From assembly GCA_019137255.1 (NCBI GenBank), contig WPDH01000084.1:124001-188000 (forward strand): DNA of 64,000 bases, in the 5' to 3' direction. A program made the translations under genes and the position numbers. Under the pieces are notes generated by a model that searched no databases, was not told where the DNA came from, and saw only the letters and a program-made list of their open reading frames with translations. Origin of the DNA: Corinectria fuckeliana (Eukaryota; Ascomycota; Sordariomycetes; Hypocreales; Nectriaceae). The stretch's first letter is position 1; each line of letters begins with the position of its first letter. Below, piece by piece: positions 34,947 to 45,316 of the stretch.

Positions 34947-35714
34947 CAAGTTGATCGCAGATAACGTGTGTGCGGCTCCACATCTCCGGACCCTTTGGCG
35001 AGGAACTGCAGCACGAAGTAGGCAAGGCACGTCCATCTGATATGGTCGAAGGAGCTGAGAAGTGATCGTAGAGTTGTTTTAAGCATCGAGACTTGGTCTC
35101 AGAGACTGACTGCAAAGCTCAATATGGAATACAAGAATACTGATTTTGTCCAAGAAATGGTTTGCTTTTCCGAGTCGAAAGGCGGTCTCGGTCCACGTAC
35201 AATAGACCGTTTACTCCAGTTTATAAATACTCGCAATGGAATTCAAACCCTGCCTGTGTGTCTTATCTGGATGTAACCACGAATCGATCTTGAGCTCTTG
35301 ACCGGGATTCAACGCGTGGCCCTGGCACACCAAAAACCACTGAAGGCCCCGCCTCCCAGCCTTTTCTCAGTTGGGAGCCAAGATATTCAACATGCACGCC
35401 AACCACATGGATGGAATCGACCATGCCCACACCAGCCGCTGTGCAACACCCACAAGGTTGAAAGGTCCTTATCTCATACCCGGAACCGGCTCGTGTTTCC
35501 GTACCAAGAAAGGGTTACTGGGCTTTATTACTGCCTATGCCGGGGTCCTTTGTCGGAACGATCTGCTGCGGGTATCCTAGCATGATAAAGCCGGCTCCTG
35601 CGGTGAAGCAGTATCCCTTCATGCACTTGAAGACTATAAAAGGCAGCGCTTCTCCGTCTACTTCTGTGCCACATGTAGCCCTTCAGTCTCTCCAGCAAGC
35701 TTACGTTGTCCAAG
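34947..35714. other. Promoter region of the copper amine oxidase gene
   Basis: Intergenic stretch ending at the amine oxidase ATG. The only clear element is the TATA box at 35635-35643. Short open frames around 35298-35585 look like chance. Confidence 0.5.
35635..35643 (+). promoter_or_regulatory. TATA box of the copper amine oxidase gene
   Basis: TATAAAAGG lies 72 bp before the ATG at 35715, at a distance typical for a fungal TATA promoter with a short leader. Confidence 0.6.
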
Positions 35715-38243
35715 ATGAAGCTGGCCACAACTACCTCGATGAAGCTGCTTACAGCGGCAATCTTCGTGTTTGGCTCCTTGGTACCCACTACTTTTGGACT
35801 GCCAAAAACGCCTTGGGTTCAACAACGTGTAAAGGGTCACGGCCGCAAGGTTCTCGGGGCTAGTCTTGAGAAACGAGGGCAGCAGACACGAGATGACTGT
35901 GTCGTCAAGTCTGCTCTTGATATCGATGCGCCCAAGGAGAATATTTGGGCCGGGCTGACCGAGCAGGAGGCTGTGGGTGTTGCCAACTGGTTGTTTGCTC
36001 AGCCAGAGCTCAACCTCACTATTTCTGAAGATGCGGGAAGCTGGGATAACACTCTGTAAGCACTCTCCCCTCCCAAACAAATGCATCCTAGCTAACACCG
36101 CGTAGGCTTCTAGTTGAGCTTATGCGACCCAACAAGACTGATGCACTGTCTTATGTTGATGGGGCTGGATCACTTCCTGCTCGCTATGCTCATGCCGTCA
36201 TCAACCATCGGTCAGACGAGGAACCCTACTACCAAGACATTCTCGTGGGGCCGTTGCCGGCTGTGAATGGCACAACCACTTGGGCACCGCTCGAGTATCC
36301 CTTCACCCGAAAGACTGAAGGCCGCGTTCGCAACCTGGACGCAGATGAGGATGCAGTCTATGATGAGTGGCATTTCGGCGTAAGTGCTACCATCGCTGAC
36401 ATTACCTTGGATCTTTGGAATGCCACCGCACTTGGCCTGGACAACGACACCCTCTCAATCTGGGGTATTGATCCTCTGTATCAAGACGGCGATCGAATCC
36501 TGCGATGGGACACTTTCTGGAGTAACCCTACGACCATATTCGACGTGGGGTCCATGATGCCCATGGGCCTCTTCTTCATGTCCGACGTCACTGGCCGCGA
36601 TACCTCCAAGTGGGCTGTTGAAGGATGGTACTACAACGGAGTTTTCTACGATACCACTGACGAGTTCCGTGCTGCGTACTGGAGCGGAAAGGTCGAGAAG
36701 CTCGAGGGAAACACGAATGGTCCCTGGGCCGAGACGGATCAACAAGGCACCATCCCTCCTCTGGACACGATGGCGCCCCCGGTTGCATCGGCCCCTCAGG
36801 GCGCCAGATACTCAGTCGATGTCGAAAGAAAGTATGTGGAGTGGATGGGATGGAGCTTCTATATCGGCTTCAATCGTGACAGCGGAATGGCGCTACACGA
36901 CATCCGACACAAAGGCCAGCGCGTTCTTTACGAGCTTGGTCTTCAGGAAGCCCTAGCCCACTATGCGGGAAGCGATCCCGTACAGTCTCACACGGCATAC
37001 CTGGACACCTACTACGGATTCGGCCCCTTTGCATTCGAGCTTCTCAAAGGATTCGACTGCCCGTCATACGCAACGTACCTCAACTCAAGCTTCTACGTTT
37101 CCGAGACAACACACACCCACCTGAACAGCATCTGTCTCTTCGAGTACGACGCCGACTATCCCATGGCTCGACACAGCTCTTCGGAGTATGTGACTTCGAC
37201 AAAGAACGTTTACTTTACGGTCCGCTCTGTGTCGACAGTAGGAAACTACGACTACATGTTCAGCTACAGCTTCTTCATGGACGGCTCCCTCGCCGTTGAG
37301 GTTCGCGCGTCGGGATACATCCAAGCAGCGTTCTACGCCAAGAACCACGACTACGGATTCCACATCCACGACCAGCTTTCCGGATCGATGCATGACCACG
37401 TTCTCAACTTCAAGGCCGACTTCGACATCCTCGGCACGGAGAACACTGTTCAGCTGATGGAGCAGGTGCCCCACACGACCACCTACCCATGGTCCAAGGG
37501 CAAAGTGTTCAACACGATGAAGCTGAACCGGTCTTACGTCGAGAACGAAGATGAAGGGCGCTTTAACTGGGGGTACAACAACCAGAAGCAGATCTTTGTA
37601 GTCAACCAGGACGAGAACAACGAGTACGGCGAGCACCGAGGCTACCGCATCCTGCCCTATACAGGGGCGTCTCATCTGACAGTTCCGCACTCGAATGTCT
37701 TGAAGAACAGCGCCAAGTGGGCCGAGCACGATATCATGGTGTCCAAGCAAAAGGACACGGAGCCAAGGAGCACACACACGTACAACAACCAGGATACGGA
37801 CAGCCCGCCCGTCGACTTTTCCAAGTTCTTCGATAGCGAGAGCCTGAACCAGACCGATCTTGTCCTCTGGCTTAACTTGGGGATGCACCATGTCCCTCAT
37901 ACTGTAGGTTTCCACGACTGCAATGCTGTGCATACATATTCTGACATTTATTTCACAGGGAGATCTTCCGACCACGGTCTTTACAACTGCCCATTCCGGA
38001 ATCCAGTTCATGCCAACCAACTACTTCAACGTCGGCGTAAACGTCGAAACCGTCAACATGGTGCGCGTCAACTACAAAGATGGAGAAGCCACGGACGTGA
38101 TCAACTTTGGATCATATGATGGCACCTGCGGCTTGAACTATGAGCCGCCGTTCGTTGACTTGTGGGAGTACAAGGGCGATGTCGTGGTCCGCAAGTTTCC
38201 CTATTCGCCCGATGACCTGTACTATGAGACGGATTCAATTTGA
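35715..38243 (+). CDS. Secreted copper amine oxidase
   Basis: Exons 35715..36055, 36106..37903 and 37959..38243 give 807 aa. A signal peptide (about residues 1-27) indicates secretion, with several N-glycosylation sequons following. The topaquinone precursor is Tyr495 in VGNYDYMF (consensus N-Y-D/E). Copper ligands are His543 and His545 in MHDHVLNF, and a third His in MHHVPHTGD near residue 712, just at the second intron. The active-site base region is LDTYYGFG. The family (primary-amine oxidase, EC 1.4.3.21) oxidises primary amines to aldehydes, releasing ammonia and H2O2. An extracellular enzyme would let the fungus use amines as nitrogen source. A TATA box precedes it. Confidence 0.94.
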
Positions 38244-39433
38244 TTAAATGCGTAGCATAAAGCTACGAGAATTAAGGCAGTTTTGGTTTAGTGCGTTCGC
38301 TTGAATCAGGAGTGATGCTAGGTTCACATGTCACATTTAGTATTTATGCCAGCCTAGCACTTAGCATCAGCGTAGTGCGCATTACATTTTGCTATGACTG
38401 GAAAATGCAATATTATATATGCTAAATCACTACGCATGAATGCGGCCTATTGAATATCCTCTACGGCGTCGCATTACACAAGTGCGAAAAGTTAAGAGGT
38501 CTCACTTAAACACCCTTAACTAGATCGTGATGGAAGATGTTCTCCGAAGACCTAACAGTAAGTCAAATAAGAGAAAGTAAGTCATCGTTAAAAAGTAACG
38601 GCAGCGTCAAGACGTTAACTAAACAATCACAGAAGCTGTGGGGGAGAAAAAAATTCAAGGATTTGGGAAGAGCAGTTTATCCTACAGCATTGATTGCCTT
38701 GTATCTGCAGATGTGAGCCATCCCAAGAGCAAAGTTTTCGGCTCTGAGGATAGGTTGATATATGTAACCAGCCCACAACTCCTTGAAGATTCTATAATTT
38801 CACACTGCTGAGCTCTCGGGGTTAGTTCCGGAGGCAGTGCATAACTAATACTCCTAGTAAGCCGATAGCCGCTTCTAGGGTGAGTTGACTGGGTCAATGT
38901 TCAGTCTTTCAAGAGACCGATCAGCTGACCTCCCGGGATTTGATATCCTAAAGACCGACCAAACGTACCACACATTCTCTGAGCGCGAGACTTCGCCTTC
39001 GACTAATTAGACTAGTGAAAATAGTGCCGTCCTTGAGCGCGATGAACCCAGACCCTAAGCTACCGTGATAGATATGCCACCATCTGGGTCATCCTTTCTA
39101 AGAAAATACTCATTTATATTCATTATAGACCTCAGCTAAACACTTTCTGGGCGAAAAATCGTTCTGCATCGGTGCGTTTGTGGTTACTGTTGGAGTGAAT
39201 AGCTACTCTACCATCGGAATTGTCGTTCTGAGACGATCTCCTACCATACAACAACGGAGCTGCTTTCCCGACAGCGGACAGGACACTGACAAGATTGTGC
39301 TCCCGGTGAATTGCCCGACGTAAACTATTCGTTGATATTAAGAAAAAGGCTACCTTAGGTTCTGCAACTGGGATTTCTATCATTTTCAATCACTCAAGAC
39401 AGCCGAGTCGACTGACTTCAGCACACCACCATA
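38244..39433. other. AT-rich intergenic region
   Basis: About 1.2 kb with lowered GC content and no gene. A fold-back pairs GCGTAGTG (38370-38377) with CACTACGC (38428-38435), with weaker inner pairing of CATTTT/AAAATG. This could be a decayed miniature element but lacks a definable target duplication. Confidence 0.5.
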
Positions 39434-39773
39434 ATGGGACAACCGGTAGGCGGCCCCTGATCCCCTCAGTCCCCGCACTGATTCTTATCCGAGGAAGCAG
39501 ATGCAAAACCTCAATTTCAACCATGTCGCAGTCCCGGTCAGCAACATCGAAGCAGCAGTGAAGTGGTATTCGGAGACGTTCGGGTTCAAGCTGCTGGGCG
39601 GGATGTAGCACATCAAGCGGTCCGAGAAGCCCGACGACGCCATCTTCGGCATCTACCCGGCCTCGCTCCACGAGCTGAAGCTGGCGTGGATGAAGACGGG
39701 CAACGGCGTGGGCTTCGAGGTCTTTGAGGATACGGCTTGCATTCCTGCTGTAAGAAGGTCATCTAAGTTGTAG
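39434..39773 (+). pseudogene. VOC/glyoxalase-family relic
   Basis: ATGGGACAACCG is followed by a GTAGGC donor and an acceptor at 39498-39500, joining in frame to MQNLNFNHVAVPVSNIEAAVKWY. This is the first beta-alpha unit of the vicinal oxygen chelate fold, with a metal-ligand His in NHVAV. A TAG stop sits in frame at 39606-39608 (after KLLGGM), yet the frame continues with HIKRSEKPDDAIFGIYPAS and GNGVGFEVFE, a clear continuation of the same domain. It then stops without the second half of the fold. So the gene has one nonsense codon and a lost 3' part. Confidence 0.78.
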
Positions 39774-40843
39774 ATTAGGCTCAAGGAAGAAGTTTATTTA
39801 CAATCCAGAGACTGTTTTGATCGAGACCTGATGATTGAATCAAATCGAATTCATCGACTTGAAACGTCTAGAAGACCAAAAGCGCACAAGACGAAACTGG
39901 GGACTGTTGAGGCCATGTTCACCTCAAAAAGTGAAAGTAAAATACGAATGCCCAAGTAATAGGGCGCCCCAAAGTAGCGGCCAGAGAGCAACATTGATGC
40001 TTCAAGAGTCCGGACATACAGCCGCAAGCACTGCAGCATAAGAGGCAATTCCCTCAATTCTCCTCCTTTGATTAGTCAATGGCATCACGCTGCATGTACA
40101 CAGTAACTTCCCAATTACCCCCTCAATTCTTGACAAGGCGGTTGGATTGAGTTCCTGGCTAAATAGACCGGTCCCGGAACCGGAGCACGCCGGCAACCAT
40201 ACGATATCATGCATTATATCCCTGCATCCCCAGAGCCCAAAGATCTGATAAGCCCTTGAAAGAGGGGCAGGTCTCGGCAGTTCTGCTTGCTAAGAGGCCC
40301 CCTTGAAGCGAGACGGAGAGACGGAGAGACTTAAGCGCGGCACAGAAGCGGATAAGATGGCTCGATGGTGACGACTGGGTCGGCTCTACACGTGGGTTCT
40401 CGAACATGGACAACTACGCTTGTCACCGTCATCTTCAGTCGGCGAGGTTTGCTCCTCAGCGTCAGATAACGTCATGCTGGATTCGTGATGCTCATTGGTG
40501 CGTCGTATCACACGCGACGCTGGATGAAGGCTGTGGATTGGCGCTAGCTTGGTTTCATGGAGGTTGCGCGCCACTCCGTGATATCGAGCATCGAGCACGC
40601 AATCCCTAGATCGACCAATGCTTCTCTTTCGCAAGGACGCCGTCTGAAGACGCAATCCGGAGAATGCGGGGCCGACAACGGATGCCGAATCGAGGTATAT
40701 ATAAGGATGGAGTAGTTGAAAGAGGCAGTAAATCAGCTACCCAATTGCGCCGATAAGTCGATCTGCACAGTCAATTGAAGGCCTGCCCTTAGCCTCCAGC
40801 GTCGCAATTCTCTTACACCACATCGACACAGCAAGCAAGCACC
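39774..40843. other. Intergenic region with promoter of the TauD-like gene
   Basis: No gene seen. A TATATATAAG box at 40695-40704 lies 140 bp before the ATG of the TauD-like gene, with a CA-rich leader between. Confidence 0.5.
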
Positions 40844-42191
40844 ATGGCACCCGGCGCTCTGATCGAGGAGTCTGCTTCCCAGGCTCCTCTGCCCCCGGTG
40901 AAGAACGCGGACGCTCCCCGCTCCATCTTCCCCGACGGCATCCGCACCTCCGGCCAGCACCCCCCTCTGTACGACCGCCTCAAGCCGTACTCGGAGTTCC
41001 CCAAGGAGATCACCGGCCCGACGCTGTGGAAGCAGGAGGACTACAAGGACAACCCGGAGAAGTGGACGCACCCGTTCACCGATGAGGAGATCCAGGAGCT
41101 GAGCGACACGGCGGACCAGTTCATCGCCAGCGGGACTCCGCTTACTGGAATTTCCAAGGTAATTGATCGATTGCTTTCTACCAGCTTCCCATCAGATTGG
41201 GTTACGGTCGACTAACTCAGAGCGTCCCTTAGCAAAACTTCCCCCTTCCCAAGCTCAGCAAGATCCTCAGCGGCCTCCGCGACGACCTCATCGACGGCAA
41301 GGGCTTCATCCTCTTCAAGCGCTTCCCCGCGCAGGTCTGGGGCCCTCTCAAGAACGCCGTGGCCTACATGGGCCTCGGCACGTACCTGGGGTACTTTGTG
41401 TCGCAGAACGGGCTGGGCCACGTGCTGGGCCACGTCAAGGACGTCGGCGACGACGCCACGCAGATCGACAAGGTGCGCATCTACCGCACGACGGCGCGCC
41501 AGTTCTTCCACGCCGACGACGGCGACATCGTGGGCCTGCTGTGCGTGCACCGCGCGCGCGAGGGCGGCGAGAGCGACATCGTCAGCATCCACAACGTGTG
41601 GAACTACCTGCAGGCGCACCATCCCGACGTGGCCGAGGTGCTCACGCAGCCCATCTGGTACTTCGACCGCAAGGGCGAGACGTCCGAGGGCGAGGACGAG
41701 TGGGTGCGCCAGCCCATCTTCTACCTGGAGGACGGCGGCAAGGGCCGCGTCTACTGCAAGTGGGATCCGTACTTTGTGCGGTCGCTCACGCGCTTCTCCG
41801 ACAAGGGGCTGATCCCGGCGCTGAGCGACGTGCAGAAGAACGCCATGCAGGTGCTGGAGGAGACGTGCCAGAAGCTGGCGCTGCACATGATCCTCGAGGT
41901 CGGCGACATCCAGTTCGTCAGCAACACCCATCTGCTGCACGCGCGGACGGCGTACGTCGGTGAGTTTGTTCCGTCTTCTTCCTTCACGCACGCGAGAACT
42001 CATGTAAGCTAATGATTCCATCTGCAGACCACCAGCCTCCCACGCCTCGCAGGCACCTGCTGCGTCTCTGGTTGGCGACTCCTCAAGGAGAGGGCGGATG
42101 GACGTTGCCCATGCCCGACAGCCACGAGCGCAAGCGCGGCGGGATCCAAGTAAACAACAGGGCGCCCAGGGCTCCTCTGGATGCGGAATAA
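40844..42191 (+). CDS. TauD/TfdA-like 2-oxoglutarate dioxygenase
   Basis: Exons 40844..41158, 41233..41959 and 42028..42191 give 401 aa. Iron ligands are His198 and Asp200 in RQFFHADDGDIVGLLC, and the distal His341 in NTHLLHARTAYV. The 2-oxoglutarate-binding Arg is probably in PRRHLLRLWL. The N-terminal half has the ITGPTLWKQEDY and GKGFILFKRFP blocks of a widespread fungal clade of TauD-domain oxygenases. The substrate is unknown; relatives are often labelled taurine dioxygenase or clavaminate-synthase-like without proof. The last exon encodes the R-x-x-L-x-L-W end of the fold, so the gene looks intact. It converges on the GH5 gene 285 bp away. Confidence 0.87.
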
Positions 42192-42476
42192 GCATGTTGA
42201 TGTTGGCGTAGAACCGAATAATAAAAGTAAAAAGGCCGGGAAAGGCTACGATAATAGGAACAAATTTTAAACAGTAAATTATACCGACTGTAGCGATGCA
42301 ATGACGTCTAACCAAGGGGTGTTAGTTTAGGGTTCATGTTCAGACAACGTAGACTAGCCCACAGAACTCACTAGGTTTCACATGAGTGTCATAGAGGATG
42401 TGTAGATGGTCTATCTAGATGTCTAATATATTCTAAATGTACGAAGTAGTCCAATGCACGCCAGCTGCGAACCTCC

Positions 42477-44897
42477 CTACGGCGCAGTCGTGTACACCTG
42501 GATCCCGACAGTTAAGAGCACAACCACAACTGCCAGACCAGCAAAGACAAGATGGTCAATGTCCAGCTCCTGAAGAAGCACCTCCGCGCCGGGCGGAAGA
42601 AGATCAAGCAACGTGTTCGGCGGCCCTGCCTGGCGTCGCACCAGCACTCTCTGCAACAAGTGCTCGCGCAGGCCACATATCCCTACAACTAAGCTATGCC
42701 GCGCTGTGCCCGTGTGCGCACCATGCCGTACTAGCAGCGTCTGCTTCGCTGCATCGTACTCCCACTCCCCATCGCTGACCGTGACGCGAATGTCGTGGCT
42801 CGCGTAGTGGTAGTCCGGGATGAACACCTCCGTCAGCCGCGCCTTGTCGTCGTCCGCCGTCGGCTTCTCGACGCCCTCGCTGCTCCACGCAAACTCGTAT
42901 CGCAGCGTCCGATGGTCCCAGTCCGAGCGTATCGGCGTGCCGGCCGTCTTGACGGCGTAGGGCCGGATGACGACGTCCAGAACACGGCCCCCACGGTACA
43001 GCTCGTCGTGCTCGTGGGCGGCGTTGCGGTAGTCCGGGCGCGTCGGGCCGTGCGCCGAGACGTCGACGTCGTCGCCGTTGACGACGGAGAAGTCCTCCTT
43101 GTTCCACCCGTCGCCGTACTCGAAGCGGTTGTGCGGGTTGTAGTTCCACAGCGTGAAGCCGATGGCGTTGTCCTCCATGGCGGCGATCAGGGCGTCCATC
43201 AGCTCGCGCTGCTTGTCGTACCACCCCGTGGCGAAGGCCGACCCGCCGTTGACGTCGAAGGGGATGCCGACTTCGCCGATGAGCATCGGCACCTGCCCCA
43301 GTGACGCCTTGCCGTGCTTGACAATGTTGCCAATCTGCGTTCGGTAGTTCCTGCGCAGCGCTCGGGCGCCGAAGTAGAGGCCCTTGAGCACGAACATGCC
43401 CCTCGAGAGGCCCTGGACGTTGACGCTCATAAAGGCATGGTGTTTGCTGAACAGGACGTTGAGGTCGTAGAAGTGAGGGGCGTAGACAAAGTTGGACGGG
43501 CGTTTCGTGTGGATGAGTGTTTTCACTGCGTACTTCTGATCGGGTGTCTTGTCATTGTCCGTCGGCGTGACGGGCCAGGGCGGCATGAACTCGTTGGGGA
43601 TCGGCTCAACAAAGGACATGCTGCGAGAGGAGGAGCGTGAAACGCGTTCCGAGAACTTTTGCAGAAACGGGCCGTAGCAATCGCGATACCACTCGATGCG
43701 GTTCCCTTCACGTCCCTTGCGGTGGTCGGTGTCGAAGTAGTCCCTGTCAAGCACGACAGGAGCCTTGCGCTGCTCGTCCCACTCCCACACGCCGTGCGCA
43801 CGCCAGACACACTGCCCCATCCCCCGCTGCCGCTCCGAAGGCGCCGTGCCGTCACGGGGCAGCCAGGCGGACCGGCCCTTGGGGTCGAGGACGGAGCGGT
43901 GGGAGACGCGCGTCGGGAACGGCCACGACTTGACGTAGAAGTCGACCTCCTGGGCGTAGCCGCTGCCGAGGGCTAGGGCCTGCGTGAGGGTCGGGTAGTG
44001 GCCGATGTGCAGGTCGGTGTCGTAGTTCCAGCCGTGGAAGTCGTGCAGGTTGACTAACCCGCGGTGCGGCTCGTTGAGGGGCTCGAAGCCGAGACACGCT
44101 TCCAGGCCGCCCACCGCGTCGGCGAGCTTCCCGAAGGCCTCGATGAAGGCGTCTTGCAGGAACGCCTGGATGGAGACGACTTCGGAGGAGCCGCCCTGGC
44201 CGTCGATTGTTGCCCGGCGACAAGTCAACTGCGGCGCGAGGGCGTCGCCGGCCCAGAACAGCGTGGCCATGGTCGACGCAGCCAGCTTCTGGTAGCCCGA
44301 CGGCCACAGGAAAGGACCGCTCGGCTCCCTCTCGTCCACGAGCCCGTTCAGCCGCCTCAGCTCGTCCTGCCCGTGGACATAGGCGGCGCCCGTGTCGGTG
44401 AAGGCCTCGATGTCCAGCCCGGCCGCCTCAAAGGTCCACCCGGGGGCGCCGCTGCCGCCGCTGAACCGACTCCAGACGTCCTGGTGGGCGCAGACGAAGC
44501 ACCGGATGCCGTAGCGGGGCATCATGGCGACGAGGGCCCGGAGGTAGTCGACGTATTCCAGGTCCAGGTCGGCGGCCGGGTCCGGGCCGGCGTGGCCGAG
44601 GGCCTCCCAGGTGACGAGCAGGCGCACGACGGGCAGGCCCCAGGCGCGCAGGCGGCCGAGGTGCAGCGGGGCCTCGGCGAGCGGGAACGGGCGGCCGGCG
44701 AAGCTGACGGTGCGGTGGTGCTCGTAGAAGCCGTCGACGAGGTGCGACAGGCCGTCGGGCGCCGTGGGCAGCTTGCTGGCGCCCGAGACATTGAGGCCGC
44801 GCAGGGCGACGACGCGGCCGTGGCTGTCGACGAAGTGGCCGTCGCGGATGCGCAGGGAGCCTCCCAGCGCAGAGTCGGAGAGGTCGTGGGCGGCCAT
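42477..44897 (-). CDS. GH5 (subfamily 12-like) steryl-glucoside / glucosylceramide glucosidase
   Basis: A single exon of 806 aa. The first ATG of the frame is 44897; upstream in-frame sequence lacks an ATG. The conserved start block (DGHFVDSHGRVVALRGLNVSGASK) and two catalytic glutamates are visible: acid/base Glu276 in LGFEPLNEPH and nucleophile Glu542 in MLIGEVGIPFD. The length, the inserted region between them and the C-terminal beta domain match fungal EGCrP/Sgl1-type enzymes. Those hydrolyse ergosteryl beta-glucoside or glucosylceramide. A hydrophobic C-terminal segment (HLVFAGLAVVVVLLTVGI) would anchor it in a membrane. Which lipid it prefers cannot be told from sequence. Confidence 0.88.
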   Translation of the reverse strand: MAAHDLSDSALGGSLRIRDGHFVDSHGRVVALRGLNVSGASKLPTAPDGLSHLVDGFYEHHRTVSFAGRPFPLAEAPLHLGRLRAWGLPVVRLLVTWEALGHAGPDPAADLDLEYVDYLRALVAMMPRYGIRCFVCAHQDVWSRFSGGSGAPGWTFEAAGLDIEAFTDTGAAYVHGQDELRRLNGLVDEREPSGPFLWPSGYQKLAASTMATLFWAGDALAPQLTCRRATIDGQGGSSEVVSIQAFLQDAFIEAFGKLADAVGGLEACLGFEPLNEPHRGLVNLHDFHGWNYDTDLHIGHYPTLTQALALGSGYAQEVDFYVKSWPFPTRVSHRSVLDPKGRSAWLPRDGTAPSERQRGMGQCVWRAHGVWEWDEQRKAPVVLDRDYFDTDHRKGREGNRIEWYRDCYGPFLQKFSERVSRSSSRSMSFVEPIPNEFMPPWPVTPTDNDKTPDQKYAVKTLIHTKRPSNFVYAPHFYDLNVLFSKHHAFMSVNVQGLSRGMFVLKGLYFGARALRRNYRTQIGNIVKHGKASLGQVPMLIGEVGIPFDVNGGSAFATGWYDKQRELMDALIAAMEDNAIGFTLWNYNPHNRFEYGDGWNKEDFSVVNGDDVDVSAHGPTRPDYRNAAHEHDELYRGGRVLDVVIRPYAVKTAGTPIRSDWDHRTLRYEFAWSSEGVEKPTADDDKARLTEVFIPDYHYASHDIRVTVSDGEWEYDAAKQTLLVRHGAHTGTARHSLVVGICGLREHLLQRVLVRRQAGPPNTLLDLLPPGAEVLLQELDIDHLVFAGLAVVVVLLTVGIQVYTTAP

Positions 44898-45316
44898 GGA
44901 TGGAGCCGGATTTTGCAGTTGGCGATGCTGCTGTGTATGAGGACACGGTGTTGACCGCCAAGTTTGCCGCCTGGAGGCGGACACCCTGGTTACCGACTCC
45001 ACGTGTTTTTATCTAGTGGCACATTTAGCATCACAGCTTTCATCACGACTCTCAACTCCCAAGGCTCTGTGTGGTTTACTCGTGGTAGATTACAGGTTGA
45101 TCGATCAACGCCCTCAGTGATGCATCTCTCCATATTTTTATAGCCGTCAGAACAACGCTTTTCTTGTTGACGCCTCTATAAATGCATACCTCGTCAACCT
45201 TGTAAATCAGGAGTCTACTAGACATCCGGTGCAGAAACCAGAAACACCGCTCGCTGGTCATGATATGCCCAACGCCAACTCCATTAACACCATTCATCCC
45301 CATCTTTTGAATCTCA
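44898..45316. promoter_or_regulatory. Promoter region of the GH5 gene
   Basis: It separates the GH5 start from the 3' end of the next minus-strand gene. No specific element recognised. Confidence 0.45.

Noticed and set aside
38370..38435. Fold-back GCGTAGTG/CACTACGC as a third transposon
   Set aside because: Arms are only 8 bp with patchy inner pairing and no target duplication; kept only as a note in the intergenic entry.
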